From Fratercula arctica (lineage: Eukaryota > Chordata > Aves > Charadriiformes > Alcidae), in NCBI GenBank assembly GCA_947846985.1, contig CANTUZ010000004.1:54661672-54725671 (forward strand): DNA of 64,000 nt. Direction: 5' to 3'. The translations under genes were made by a program, and so were the position numbers. Positions 44,001 to 52,922 of this stretch are shown one piece after another (within the stretch, counting starts at the first letter, position 1; every line of letters starts with the position of its first letter). The notes under the pieces were generated by a model. The model saw only the letters and a program-made list of their open reading frames with translations. It was not told where the DNA came from and searched no databases.

Positions 44001-47000
44001 TAAAGTTTAATGAACTCCTAAACTGAAAGATATTAACATATTCATTACTATGATTTCAACTGTAGCTGGCCAAATGAAGCATCAAACATTTTTATATACA
44101 ACCCAAAAGTAACCTTCTCAAGTTCTACGTACCTTCTCTTACCAAGAATACACCTATTTTCCAGTTGTGTGCTTTTTTTAAAAAAAAAAAAAAAAAAGAA
44201 AAAAGATTGTAATACTACTGTCTTCAAAGAGATGGTTTTGAACACTCGGATCATTTTTGCTTAACCTCTTCTCTCACCTCGATTACAGTGTCAGTGTAAA
44301 GACAATTCACTTCATTACTAACTGCTGCAGCATTTTCCAACATGAAGATAAAAATATGTGAAATTTAACAGCCACCTGCCTGTTACTCATGTACTTGAAA
44401 ACAGATGGTGCAGAAATTTCCCACCTTAAACACGTAAAAACACAAATAAAACCATGTTTACATGTACAAACAGTTATCGAAGCCAACATTTCAGCTGAGC
44501 AATATCTAGAAAGTATGTTATCATTAGAGCTGAGTAGAAGAGAGAACAGTAACGCAGCCATGTTTTGAATCTCACTTGCCAATGTTTGGACAGAATTCAA
44601 CAAGTTTTGAACACACAACACCAAAATACCGCATACTGTAAAAAGGGGGAAAAAAATTCAGGAAAACACTGAGAAGGATATGTTTCCTTTCCATAGGCCT
44701 GATGCTAAGAAAGACAGACTCTGAAATGAGAGAAAGCAGACTGGAAAAGGAAGAAAGCATCTCTAAAATGAATGTTGTTTGCTCTTTTCCCCTGCTAGTG
44801 AAAATACACAGCTATTCAACGCTTCAGCTAAAGGTTAAAGTCATCTGCCTTTGTGGTAATTTCTGGTGCGCCACAAAGTACATTACATGCTCATTTTCTT
44901 GGTGTTTCTGTGATTACATCACCATGTTATTAACTTATCTTCATTTACAAAAGGATGATTAATTTTGAGATCAAGTTCAACCTTCTCTAGTCAAGCTAAA
45001 TTTCCTTCTGGAATCTGGTCTCAAGTTCCCTTCCTCACCTATTTAGATGGGAATAAATCCCATCAGAAGAGAAGCTGCTTTCCAGGTTTACTTTCATGCT
45101 TTCTCTTTTGGATTGTGTAGAAATTTGTTCAGAAAATCCCAGAACAGAAATATTCTCACTGCATTTAACAAATTCTATCAGAAATGACCAATCTGTTTAA
45201 ATACAAGTCGGGAAAGAAGGGGAGGAGAAAACACTATATTTTATGTCCAGTTTTATATTAACTGAGCTAAAACTCAGTAATGGTAATGATTCTGTACTTG
45301 ATCATAAATAGTCAGCACAAACAACTGTATATATCCATTTTTGTTTTGTTTTTTTTTTCCTGTCAGCTCTGGATGCTGTGACTTCATGTAGTCAGGTATT
45401 TACAGTATAAATGGATACCTTAATTCCTCTGTCATACAAAATTAGGACTATTGTGCATATGACAATGGTACTGATTCAGTTGTTGAACTGAATTTTCAAT
45501 TTTATTCAAAGGGCTTGGAGCCTTTGGAGTTGCAATGTGCAAGCATTGTCCTTAAAACATAAACTCATCTATTAAATTTTTTTTAATTATTTTTATGACC
45601 CTCAAGTTCTCTATGTTATTCTCCGAGTAAAGTTTAAAATTAAATTTTTATATTATCCAGTCTGACCTCCTGTGTTTCACAGCCCAATATATTTCATTAC
45701 ATCTTACTCCTTTGAGAAGCTCATATATATATGCAGAACAGAATGAAAAGAATAAAGAAAATGCTGTAGAGATGCAACTCTGCTACACTACTTCCCAGCT
45801 AGTCAGCAGTTTGTGTTATTTCCTAAACTGATATTTGACTAAGATGGTCAAAAGAAATAGCTATAAATGAGACATGAGTACCTACCACATGTTTTTCGTT
45901 TCTGAGTTCAGTATCAAGAAGCATGAGATCTTTTAAAATAAGACTGCAAAGGCAGAGCTTAACATCAAAACTAAAACAAAGATTTAAAACGTGTTAGTAT
46001 CAATCTAAATGAAGGTCACATAAAAGAGCAACACCATATAATAGTTTCATTTAATCACTACATTCTCCTAAAAGCATTGCCCCTAGAACAGCATCCAAGT
46101 CACTTCATTTCTACATTGCTTTCTCCTTCAGATAAAATATCTCTATATAAAAGTAAGCAAAACAAAATAGTGCTTTAACCAACTTGGAGCTGCAGCTCCC
46201 TTTAGAAAAAGGCAAGGTAAATATAAGCACGAGTGGCTACAACAAAAGGAAAACAAAGCTTTAAATTAAACCAGCTATACTAAGAGTGGGCATTTTGAAA
46301 ATGTTCTTCATTGCTACTACCCTCCCCAGTCCCCTTAGTGACACAAATATGATTTTCTTTATTCTTGCTAATGAGAATACACACATCTACATATCCACCT
46401 AGGCGTATTTCACCATTGTGCAGCTGAAAAAATGAGAGCTTATAAACCATTTTGATCAGTTCTACCTGCTCATCACCGGAGTCTCTGAGAAACGAACAGT
46501 TTTCCCACAGTATGAAATCAGTAGTTCCCAGTAAAACGGAGAGACCAGACTGCTGCCACTTGTTCTCACAACATGTTGTGTGACTTGACATTGTACGGTA
46601 CGAGGATTCCACCCTCACTGTCCATGCAACTATACATGTGAACTGAGCATACAAGCCAAAACGTATTGTAACGTTGGGGATCTCTGTATCATAACAGTGA
46701 TACACCTTTTATGAGACTGCTTTTGCCAAAGTTCTGATTCCCAGAATCGCATAAAGAACAAACTGGCTTTCAATATACAACATGATGCATTTCTTCAGTC
46801 TCCCCAGCCACTTTTTAGGGTTATAAGCAGATACTCCTGTCTTTATGTGGTGAACATACATATTCAAGCTTAGCCTTTGGTTTACACCAGAGCTTTAATG
46901 ATTGTCCTGCAAAGCACTGGGGCATGGTAGGAAATGACCAAACAGGAGGGCAGGCTTACTGCTTACCTCTCACATGTTAGCACTTCAGGGAAGCTGGTCA

Positions 47001-50000
47001 CCTTGAGGAAGGCTCGAGCCTGAAATCTGTCATCGCTTGTTGTGGAATGTATCGTTGTGGAGGAACTGCAGTCCTCTTTGTCTCCCTGGCTGAGGGAACC
47101 CAGGCTGCCTGATGTAGATGTCTCCATGACCTGATTAGGCAGAACCGCCTGCTTTGGATTCTCATGCAAAGATGGATTGGACGAGCCATCTGCCAAAGGC
47201 TAGAGTCAAAGAAAATTTACAAGGTCAATTAATACAACACAATAAGGAGATAAACATCTCATCAATTCCCCGTGTTTGCTTTCAAGCGAAAAATTAAGCA
47301 ATATACAGAGCAAAAGTGTTTCCACGTAAATCAAGATTCATCATACTGACAGATTTCTGCACTGCCCAGAAAAGCAGTCTTCTGTTGCAGTTATCTGCAC
47401 GGTGCATGTTTTCTTACGGAAGGGCAGATCCTTGTGGGGTTTTTCTTATGTCTCCTTGGACAGACTCAACTTCCATTAATGTTAATGGGAAGAAAAAGTC
47501 TCTTGATTAGAGCGAATATTGACTGGACAGCACGTAAGGCAATGCAGGTTGCAGGGGGAGCTGAAAGCAGCTGATGCCTTACAGAATGAGCCCTGAGTCA
47601 ATGGACTATAAACAAAGATCCCTAACTAAGCAGACTGGCAGTAAGTTTTCTTCCATTACTCGACTCTGCAATTTACTCTAACACAGAACGACTGTCATTA
47701 ATTTTTACAAGTAGAATCTAAAACCTTACCCTAAATTTCTGATTGATGGGATAGATCACTTTTGCCTTTAATGCAAATGCCGTGATGTTACTGTTCATAG
47801 GAGACTCATGTTCCTGTATGGAAAAGAACAGAAAACCATTTGGGAACAGCAGAAGACCTGACAGTTGTTCACTGTAAGTATTGCATTCCCCTTTTGGTTA
47901 CACAACTTAGAAACTCCTATCGATAACTAACTTTTATTGACTGTTTCTACTTTGGCACAAGAAGTCTTCTTATAAGACTCATTCAGAGTATGAAACCAAG
48001 AAACGAGAACTCTCTCATTACCACTGCTCCAAAATGTTTTTACTCCTGCAAGGGAAAACAGGCAATAGCTGGTATTCACAAGCTATTTTCATTTTGGTCC
48101 TCCCCCCCTCTTTAGCAGCAACTAAAGATTTCACATGAGAGACTGAAATTATCTTAATAATAGAAACTGCTAATGGATAAGCTGCACAGATATCATCATG
48201 CCTACAAATTCTGACTTTCAATTTAAATACAGAAACAATAGATCAAACAAAGCCAGTCATCATTTTTTCCAGGAAGAACTTTTATAGTACAACCCTTACC
48301 TATAATCTAGAGAAAATACCAATGTTCCTCCAAAGAACTTTTTATAGATAATGCATTCTTTTCATACAATCTGCTATATCACGTAATCTGACTTTCTGCT
48401 CCTCCTCTTTCCTAGCCACTGCTTTATGCACTGGAACAATGGGATAATCAGCTTTGTTTTGTGAGGTTATGTATGGCTTAATAAAAGGTTGGCTATAAGC
48501 AACAGACAGAATATTTACATCCAAGCTTTGGGAGATTTCCTATTCTATTTTTTTTGGTTTTATCACATGAAATGAAAGAATCTGATTTGTCAAAACACAA
48601 TTTTCTTTACATAGATTTTTATAGGAAATATCAAAGTGCTAATAGAGTCTAAAAATAGAAATGGAAAGAGAAGAGCAAACTACGTCATTCATGACTCTTC
48701 TATCATTGCACCTTTTCATCTCTATTTCATTTATTTCCAGAAGTCATTTTCGGATTTACTGATAAAGTTAAAAGCATGGAGTCAGCATGGAAAACACTTG
48801 CTCATACTAAGCAGTCCCACTGCTGCAGTACATACTGAGGGACAGAAGCCGACAGATCCATCGCTCTGCAATGGCTGGACGTAGAGCAGCTCCAGTCCGA
48901 AGCTGTAAAGCCATATCGCAGTGTGCTAGAACTAACACTTCCTGCTTCTCAGCAGGCATGAATAATACACAGTTATTATTAATACAATAATTATGGTATT
49001 ATTACAATGTGCTGAGGTCTCAGAATGAAAATACCTGGTTTTCTGAAGTATTCTAACCTAACTAAAAGCCTTTTCCATCTATGCTTCTTCATGAACTGTC
49101 AATTTGATGCCAGTAACAGCAAAAGACGCTGGGAATTGGAACAAATGAATAGGAAAAAACCCCACTTCAGTAGTTAGACAAATAGGTGTGAGAAAGTCCC
49201 CTCAAACAACAAGGTTACTTCTTAATGTTATTATAAATAAGTTAATGTGTTTGAGAAATATACAACATTTTGCTACATGCAGCAAAACGGACATCCACCA
49301 CCAAGAGCAGAGCTTTACCTCCAGCACCATTTCCTCTTTTGATGTATAGGGTTCTGCTTTACTTTTCATGACTGTGTGCTCTTTTTCATCAGAGTTGAAG
49401 CTTTCCAGAAGTCTCTGGGAATCATCCTTCTGAAATTCCAAGAGAAAACAGATAAAATATAACACTGAGACCATGCAGATTCACTGGAAACATCTTTGAC
49501 AGCAGCCTGGATACATTCATGCTTCCATGACGAAAATTATTTCAGTACTAGTTGAAAATTTTGGAAAAATTTGTAAAAAAAGAAAACACTGAGTATTTTT
49601 GCTCCCCTGCTATGAGAAAAGCTTCCTAAATGAAGTTTTATGTGTGGGAAAGTTCCTGTCAGGAAGAAATAACCATCAGAAAACGTTCACCATCGCCCTT
49701 CCCCAAAAGCAGCCTGTATCATTGGCCTTTACTTCCATGACAAACACACAGAGCCACTGGTACAGACACAGACCACGTGGGAACAAAACCTCCTGCTGTA
49801 CACGCTCCTCCCTGAGCACTAGATAGACCAAAAAATAATACTAATGTTGGTCAATGCATCCAAACATGGCATTGCAAGGAATTTTTTCGGTGAAGATGGC
49901 AGCCACCTTACCTCGACTACTTTTTAAATTATTTTCCAGGTTTTCAATTCACTAACTGCTTTTTGATGTAGTCTAATATATGGCTGCAGACATTATGCAT

Positions 50001-52899
50001 GCAACTGTCTATGGAAAGATTCTCCTTGAATTATTTGGCCACTTGGTATATAAACTAGTGCATTTTCTCAGAATACAGAGAACTGCCCAGCCTTTGAATA
50101 CATTTCATTCCTTATGACTTGCCTCTATCACCTCTCTGGAACTTAGATGCTCAATAACACAGATCCCATTCTTGGGTTAGCCTTTAAGATGTGGTGAATT
50201 GCAGATGCTGGTTCCTAAAAATCTACTTATGACAAAGGAGCAGCTACCAGTATCCCTCAGCAATCTTGTCACTTATTTGTCCCAAACCAGAAGTTCGCAA
50301 AATTTAGGTTGAATGATGGGGACTTGTGGAAGTGGCCATGTTGAGTTCACCACTGTACCTTACACCATAGCCAAAATAAGAATTTGCTTTTCTCAACTTG
50401 TTTCTACAAACGTTCATAGTCATCCAATATTCATTTTCACTCCTTTATACCTCCGTCACTATAATTTTAAAAGTATTTTAATTTTTCCAGGATTCATTTC
50501 TTTCCTGCTAACATTTCTAATCTCAAAGACAATCTCCATTTGTTTTGGTCCTTTGTTATTTTTGCAACTGAAGTGCTACTGAGCACCCCTTTAGAGCATT
50601 AAGAAGTTGAATAGAACTAAGTCTAACTGTAATTACTGCAACACTTCATCAAGCTAATCTACCAGAATCCTATAATGAGACAAGCTCCAACCCAAAGGCC
50701 CACAAGAGCCTCCAGGCAACACCATACTCTAACAGGAGTATATTATCGATAGAAGTACATTACAGTACACTACATGGGCTGAAGTTGCCATGGTAAATGT
50801 TTCCTCTTAAAACTATCCCAGTGCGGCCTATGCACAGATCATCAATAAGGCACTTAACTGCATGCATCCAAGTCCAACAGATTCAGGCTGAGATCTATAG
50901 AAAAGTGATTAATTGGGACTAACAAATGCCGGGGGCTTATGGCTGCTTCAGACTCCAGGTACTTGCCCTGCTCCCATTGCAAGGATAACTCAGCTGCTTG
51001 GGAAGGAACATAGCACGCTTCGGTAAAGTGTCCCTGCTTTTATGTTGGATACAGAAGGCTGTAATACAGGCAGTTCAGTACCAGCTATACACACAACAGG
51101 TTTGCTCCAGAGCATCTGTGGGGCAGGCAGTACGAAGAAGGAACAGGCACAGACAGCCTAAGGTAGCCCTGTTTGATTTGGGAAATCAGACCCATAGGAT
51201 ACACACTGCCCGCCCTGCAATGTGCTCTGTATGGGCCAGCGGGCAGTTTATTTTTCTTTCAAAATACACAACTCTTCTACAACAGCAGCATTGATCTTAA
51301 TGACATTTAAGCACCTAAATGCATCTGAAGATCTGGGCCAGAGAGAACTGACAGCTTCTATTTCCTATTGACATAACTGACATAAAGGATAAAATTGTAC
51401 ATGGCTATATTTGAGTTGGTAGTGTCAGTACAATAAAGATACCACCTATTAAGGCAGGGAAAATGAGCAATTGAATCAGAGAGGCTTGCACTTCCACAGG
51501 ATGCATTGATCCAGCATTTGAAGTGCCTCCATTACTAGGCTAAAGCACGACTTCAAACAGTTTCAAACCTTCTACTTAAAAGCAGTTGGGAGCAAGAGGA
51601 TTTTTCTCTTATGTCATGTTTAATGACAACTAACACTAGCAGATATGTACACGCAGCAGAGTTGTTATAGCTGAAAAAAGGTGTGGTTAAAAACCAAGCC
51701 AAACCAGACCCCCCACTGCGGGCTGGCAGCACGCTCCGCAGGGCTCCGAATTTCCCAGCTGTGCCAGCGCCAACCGTTCCTATACCCAGTCAATCTAGCA
51801 CAACCTGGGACTAAATGCAACAGGGGAAAGAAGCAGAAGTCAATAACAATTCTCAGAAAATATATCTGCCCAGTAGCAGATACCTCTGCACTGCAGGGCA
51901 GTACAATCTCTGCAATCCTCAAATCCAAACAATCACTTTATGTAATAAAGAGATACAAACAATCCACTGCAGCCCTTAAAACAGCAAGGCGGGTATGTTA
52001 TTAAGAAAATCACATGCTTTAGAAAACCCTGTTATGTTTGCATCAAGCAAACTGTCAGATGTGTTCTGCTTCCTTTATTTCTTGGGAATGTACATGTGCA
52101 CCGCCAGTGCAGAGTTATTGCCGTGGGTTAGTACTAACATTCTGCTTGTGCTATTTGTAAAATGAACTTTGAAAAAGTTTGTAAAACGCTTTGGGAGTCG
52201 GATTGTTCTTGCTGGTTTAGGAAACAAGTGTTTATTTTCAATTATCTCACGACGTTTCTGCAAGCCGGGTGCATCTTCCATTATCCCCCAGGCACAAGAA
52301 GTGATGACTGACAGTCACCTGTGCTAAAGACACAGGCCAGCAGCGCAATATTCAGAACACATAAATACTTAAACCGGCCTCTTTTCTGAGTCACCCCGTT
52401 TGTTTCAGCGAATTTTTAAATTAAGAAAGTAGTAAAATCCTTTCCAATAGAGGTGAGCCGGGCATTACGGGGCGGCCCTACCTACCACCGGGCTGGCCCC
52501 AGGCCCGCAGAGAGAAGCTCAGCGCCGGCCGCGCCGCTCGCCCGCCGCCCCCGGGGCCGCCCCGGAGCTCCGGGACCAGCTCAAGCAGTGCCGGGCCTGG
52601 CCGAGCCGGCGGCACCTCCCGGGCACTCCGCCTCTCATAACCCACTCCTGACTCCTCCACGCTGGTGACCCCCAGTCTCCCCGCGGCGGGGAAAGTCGGC
52701 CGCCTGCCTGCCCCCGGCCCCGCGTACCTCACTCCGCCGGCGCGGCCCGAGCGCGCAGCGGCAGATCAGGGCGGCGGCGGCGGCGCCCAGCAACAGCCCC
52801 AGCAGAACGGACGGGGGCCAGCAGGGCGGGCAGCGCCTGCAGCGAGGGAGCCCAGAACTGCAGCCCCACAGCCCGCAGGCAGCCCCCGGCCGCCGCCAT
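1937..52899 (-). CDS. EVC: EVC gene, coding span of exons 1-17 (3' end off the left edge)
   Basis: Gene-level entry for the 17 minus-strand exons listed separately. EVC is a single-pass ciliary membrane protein with a long coiled-coil-rich cytoplasmic part. With EVC2 it forms the EvC complex at the base of the primary cilium and promotes Hedgehog signalling from Smoothened to GLI (established for mammals). The exons total 2541 nt, about 847 codons. Human EVC is 992 residues, so roughly the last 145 residues lie outside. Every intron is GT-AG and phases agree throughout, apart from a one-base excess in exon 1. Identification rests on direct alignment with human EVC recalled from memory, strongest in exons 4, 7, 8, 14, 15 and 16. 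EVC2 lies head-to-head at 53135. Confidence 0.95.
2046..5323 (-). other. EVC intron 16
   Basis: A 3.3-kb intron. Only short open frames without protein-like composition and no recognisable transposon or RNA gene. Confidence 0.75.
5324..5468 (-). CDS. EVC: EVC exon 16
   Basis: A 145-nt exon with acceptor ATACAG and donor GTACGT, ending one base into a codon (G|CA, Ala). It reads [20 protein letters not shown] then [20 protein letters not shown], against human [20 protein letters not shown] and [20 protein letters not shown], gapless. The in-frame Met upstream of this exon is intronic and is not a start. Confidence 0.95.
5469..6268 (-). other. EVC intron 15
   Basis: A compact 800-bp, very AT-rich intron between two well-conserved exons. 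Nothing else is seen. Confidence 0.8.
6269..6475 (-). CDS. EVC: EVC exon 15
   Basis: A 207-nt exon of 69 codons, phase 0, with acceptor TACCAG and donor GTATGG. It reads [18 protein letters not shown] then [20 protein letters not shown], against human RLEEEAQQTRLQLQQRLL and [20 protein letters not shown]. It ends GQDFK against DRDDFK. The Glu/Gln richness and heptad-like pattern indicate a coiled coil. A CR1 insertion lies 215 bp upstream of the exon in intron 14. Confidence 0.95.
6476..11305 (-). other. EVC intron 14
   Basis: A 4.8-kb intron. The side nearest exon 15 is occupied by the 2.1-kb CR1 at 6690-8793. From 8800 to 11305 I recognise nothing. Confidence 0.8.
6690..8793 (+). mobile_element. 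CR1 LINE, 3' two kilobases with decayed ORF2 (antisense in EVC intron 14)
   Basis: This is the longest CR1 copy in the window. It carries the endonuclease-RT linker ([21 protein letters not shown]), then reverse transcriptase blocks: [45 protein letters not shown] and LADDTK. After a stop at about 8010 the conserved CR1 C-terminus follows ([19 protein letters not shown]). It ends with the CR1 tail near ATGATTATATGACTCTG. It has several stops and frame changes, and the first catalytic Asp of motif A is Gly, so it is dead. The 5' part, including ORF1, is missing, as usual for CR1. Confidence 0.93.
11306..11516 (-). CDS. EVC: EVC exon 14
   Basis: A 211-nt exon whose first base completes Glu from exon 13, ending in phase 0. 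The acceptor is TTACAG and the donor GTAGGT. It reads [20 protein letters not shown], then [14 protein letters not shown], then [19 protein letters not shown], against human [34 protein letters not shown] and LEQGSSQCLDEHQWQLLRA. Similarity is high and gapless. Confidence 0.95.
11517..12789 (-). other. EVC intron 13
   Basis: A 1.3-kb intron. The 154-residue minus-strand frame at 11836-12300 has no exon borders or recognisable motif and is treated as chance. Confidence 0.75.
12790..12899 (-). CDS. EVC: EVC exon 13
   Basis: A 110-nt exon with acceptor TTTTAG and donor GTAAGT, ending two bases into a codon (GA|G, Glu). It reads [20 protein letters not shown], aligning with human [20 protein letters not shown], then [11 protein letters not shown] against VLGRLGGLTEE. 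Length and both junction phases match the human exon as I recall it. Confidence 0.92.
12900..18692 (-). other. EVC intron 12
   Basis: A 5.8-kb intron. It holds a GC-richer patch at about 13.8-14.35 kb with a 134-residue minus-strand open frame of unknown meaning, and a similar patch at about 16.7-17.05 kb. Otherwise nothing is recognisable. Confidence 0.7.
18693..18905 (-). CDS. EVC: EVC exon 12
   Basis: A 213-nt exon of 71 codons, phase 0, with acceptor TGTTAG and donor GTAAGA. It includes ELYSKA at the start, [20 protein letters not shown] (human [20 protein letters not shown]) and [13 protein letters not shown] (human RQQWKLFQELLEQ). The last eight exonic bases are all A, directly against the donor. 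This is the leucine/glutamate-rich coiled-coil part of the protein. Confidence 0.94.
23157..23194. repeat. Two-copy 21-bp tandem duplication, EVC intron 11
   Basis: AGCTATTTGTTAACTTG occurs twice, separated by CAAT. It is a local duplication and has no other feature. Confidence 0.85.
23735..24278 (-). mobile_element. CR1 LINE 3' fragment (same strand as EVC, intron 11)
   Basis: On the plus strand it starts with the inverted CR1 tail (ATCATAGAATCATAGAACC) and GGTTGGAAGGGACCTC. The minus-strand translation gives [39 protein letters not shown] and LFSLEKRQL, then [18 protein letters not shown]. About 540 bp remain, truncated at the 5' side within the RT C-terminus. It differs in subfamily from the three copies that share a GTGGACTTGGCAG-type tail. 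Confidence 0.93.
25188..25206 (+). repeat. A19 tract, EVC intron 11
   Basis: A run of 19 A on the plus strand (T19 in EVC sense), followed by an A/G-rich stretch. No adjoining retroposed gene or SINE body is recognisable, so I read it as a simple homopolymer. Confidence 0.9.
25983..27104 (+). mobile_element. CR1 LINE with internal deletion of the RT core (antisense in EVC intron 11)
   Basis: The 5' part (25983 to about 26245) matches the endonuclease-RT linker of the copy at 6.7 kb. After about 30 bp of G-rich filler, the sequence resumes at about 26279 with the equivalent of LQRDLERLD, so roughly 1.1 kb including all RT motifs is missing. The C-terminus ([33 protein letters not shown]) and the tail (TTTTATGATTCT) follow. 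Confidence 0.92.
30977..31075 (-). CDS. EVC: EVC exon 11, weak donor site
   Basis: A 99-nt exon of 33 codons, phase 0, with acceptor TTTTAG. It reads [20 protein letters not shown], aligning with human [20 protein letters not shown], and ends TEAVTDLYK against TEAVVALCQ. The donor is AAG|GTGCCA. It lacks G at +5 and A at +4, so it is the weakest donor in the gene and relies on the AAG exon end. Confidence 0.92.
31076..33962 (-). other. EVC intron 10
   Basis: A 2.9-kb intron. Apart from the short tandem repeat at 33.64-33.72 kb I see nothing. Confidence 0.78.
33636..33716. repeat. Short AT-rich tandem repeat in EVC intron 10
   Basis: Three and a half imperfect copies of a 19-24 bp unit, approximately ATGTTTCTACATACATAGT, starting near 33636, 33659, 33678 and 33702. 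Each unit contains the inverted pair CTATG/CATAG, so single strands could fold. It is probably length-variable. Confidence 0.88.
33963..34111 (-). CDS. EVC: EVC exon 10
   Basis: A 149-nt exon whose first two bases complete Glu from exon 9, ending in phase 0. The acceptor is TTCCAG and the donor GTGAGC. It reads [20 protein letters not shown] and is highly charged, aligning with the human segment [20 protein letters not shown] at modest identity but with matching length and junctions. Confidence 0.88.
34112..37152 (-). other. EVC intron 9
   Basis: A 3.0-kb intron with the antisense CR1 at 35.69-36.83 kb. The remainder, 34.1-35.69 kb, is unremarkable. Confidence 0.8.
35690..36826 (+). mobile_element. 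CR1 LINE 3' fragment (antisense in EVC intron 9)
   Basis: It starts in the RT domain at motif A ([17 protein letters not shown], catalytic Asp kept) and continues with [19 protein letters not shown]. It keeps FAEVTK where FADDTK is expected, then SRLNVSQ-like and [13 protein letters not shown] blocks broken by frameshifts. It ends with CCATTCTGTGATTCTGTGA. The 197-residue frame on the opposite strand is an antisense shadow. It represents a different CR1 subfamily from the copies at 6.7, 26.0 and 57.6 kb. Confidence 0.92.
37153..37369 (-). CDS. EVC: EVC exon 9
   Basis: A 217-nt exon with acceptor TTTTAG and donor GTGAGT, ending one base into a codon (G|AA, Glu). It begins [20 protein letters not shown]. 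The C-terminal half, [20 protein letters not shown], aligns with human [20 protein letters not shown] without gaps. The first half is less conserved. Confidence 0.94.
37370..38939 (-). other. EVC intron 8
   Basis: A 1.6-kb intron with only the 19-bp duplication near 38.71 kb. Confidence 0.8.
38713..38749. repeat. Two-copy 19-bp tandem duplication, EVC intron 8
   Basis: AGAATTAGAACTCAAGT occurs twice in direct succession, about 190 bp downstream (on the minus strand) of exon 8. It is a simple local duplication with no recognisable content. Confidence 0.85.
38940..39098 (-). CDS. EVC: EVC exon 8
   Basis: A 159-nt exon of 53 codons, phase 0, with acceptor CCATAG and donor GTAAAG. It starts MEAFWKQ as in human EVC. 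It keeps the CSSAKA and [14 protein letters not shown] segments, which match human CSSSKA and MTLTERMIAAEGLL, and ends SQDLQAM against SQELQAL. The open plus-strand frame over 38819-39271 is only the antisense shadow of this exon. Confidence 0.95.
39099..41086 (-). other. EVC intron 7
   Basis: A 2.0-kb intron. An A13 tract at 40736 is the only structured element seen. Confidence 0.8.
40736..40748 (+). repeat. A13 tract inside short GGTTC repeats, EVC intron 7
   Basis: A run of 13 A flanked by GGTTCCCA and GGTTCCTAAG, with another GGTTC shortly after. It is low-complexity only. Confidence 0.8.
41087..41224 (-). CDS. EVC: EVC exon 7
   Basis: A 138-nt exon of 46 codons, phase 0, with acceptor TTCCAG and donor GTAACT. 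It starts [20 protein letters not shown], aligning with human [20 protein letters not shown], and ends [14 protein letters not shown] against EKKEREYSEQLIDN. Heptad-like spacing of hydrophobic residues among Glu/Lys suggests the start of the coiled-coil region. Confidence 0.95.
41225..43572 (-). other. EVC intron 6
   Basis: A 2.3-kb intron carrying the old CR1-like fragment at 42.74-42.93 kb, with nothing else recognisable. Confidence 0.8.
42736..42933 (+). mobile_element. Old CR1-like 3' fragment (antisense in EVC intron 6)
   Basis: A 200-bp degraded piece translating to [20 protein letters not shown], the conserved C-terminal block of CR1 ORF2, followed by GGACCAGATGATCTCCAGGG and a diverged tail. 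It has no recognisable tail octamers, which suggests an older insertion than the others. Confidence 0.8.
43573..43671 (-). CDS. EVC: EVC exon 6
   Basis: A 99-nt exon of 33 codons, phase 0, with acceptor AAATAG and donor GTAAGT. It begins [13 protein letters not shown], matching human MFIQIFKMCLLDL, and ends ILLIQEN against ILSKQEK. The middle is Lys-rich (HKKK against PKKK). It has no gap relative to human. Confidence 0.92.
43672..45885 (-). other. EVC intron 5
   Basis: A 2.2-kb AT-rich intron with an A18 tract at 44180 and no transposon seen. Confidence 0.8.
44180..44197 (+). repeat. A18 tract, EVC intron 5
   Basis: A run of 18 A directly preceded by seven T. This is a simple homopolymer with no recognisable retroposon attached. 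Confidence 0.9.
45886..45970 (-). CDS. EVC: EVC exon 5
   Basis: An 85-nt exon whose first base completes the Ser codon of exon 4, so it ends in phase 0. The acceptor is GTTTTAG and the donor GTAGGT. The translation [19 protein letters not shown] aligns with human VDVDLCIYSLHLKDLLHLD, followed by TELRNEKH against TALRQEKH. It is leucine-rich and probably helical. Confidence 0.93.
45971..46966 (-). other. EVC intron 4
   Basis: A 1.0-kb intron. It contains a 141-residue minus-strand open frame (46280-46705) without exon-like borders or known motifs. Confidence 0.78.
46967..47199 (-). CDS. EVC: EVC exon 4
   Basis: A 233-nt exon with acceptor CTCTAG and donor GTAAGC, ending two bases into a codon. 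It reads [14 protein letters not shown], then [16 protein letters not shown], then SDDRF and FPEVLTCE. Each aligns without gaps to human EVC (for example [16 protein letters not shown] and FPEVLACE). This Ser-rich segment is the single strongest identification in the window. The split codon AG|T gives Ser at the junction with exon 5. Confidence 0.96.
47200..47729 (-). other. EVC intron 3
   Basis: The shortest EVC intron in the window (530 bp), with no features. Confidence 0.85.
47730..47813 (-). CDS. EVC: EVC exon 3
   Basis: An 84-nt exon of 28 codons, phase 0, with acceptor ATACAG and donor GTAAGG. The translation includes [18 protein letters not shown], which is identical to the human protein over that stretch. 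The following QKFR also matches. This is one of the most conserved parts of the N-terminal half, and its role is not known to me beyond membership of the cytoplasmic region. Confidence 0.93.
47814..49318 (-). other. EVC intron 2
   Basis: A 1.5-kb intron with no recognisable repeat or coding sequence. Confidence 0.8.
49319..49429 (-). CDS. EVC: EVC exon 2
   Basis: A 111-nt exon of 37 codons, phase 0 at both ends, with acceptor TTTCAG and donor GTAAAG. It begins [10 protein letters not shown], matching human KDDTQNLLKN, and continues into a charged, Glu/Lys-rich juxtamembrane stretch with little conservation. It is about five codons shorter than the human exon as I recall it. This lies on the cytoplasmic side, just after the membrane anchor. 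Confidence 0.87.
49430..52727 (-). other. EVC intron 1
   Basis: A 3.3-kb first intron. Its end near exon 1 (52.45-52.73 kb) lies in the CpG island. The rest is AT-rich with no recognisable elements. First-intron enhancers are common but none can be pointed to here. Confidence 0.8.
52728..52899 (-). CDS. EVC: EVC exon 1: start codon and transmembrane anchor, apparent 1-nt frameshift
   Basis: The ATG sits at the complement of 52897-52899 in the context CCCGATGGCG. The first 28 codons end in ALPALLA, like the human PAPALLA. The hydrophobic stretch expected next ([17 protein letters not shown]) is present but in the +1 frame. As written, the ATG frame goes into Arg-rich sequence and meets TGA at 52729-52731. 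Removing one base from the five-base run at 52813-52817 gives 171 nt, 57 codons, an intact anchor followed by basic residues (GPRRR), and a phase-0 end that fits exon 2. The donor is GTACGC. I infer an assembly or homopolymer error, but a real variant or a different start cannot be excluded. Confidence 0.85.
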
Positions 52900-52922
52900 C
52901 GGGCTCGTCCCGGCCCGTAGCG

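Noticed and set aside
46280..46705. 141-residue minus-strand frame in EVC intron 4 as an alternative exon
   Set aside because: No acceptor/donor pair with usable phase, no similarity to EVC, and exons 4 and 5 join perfectly without it.
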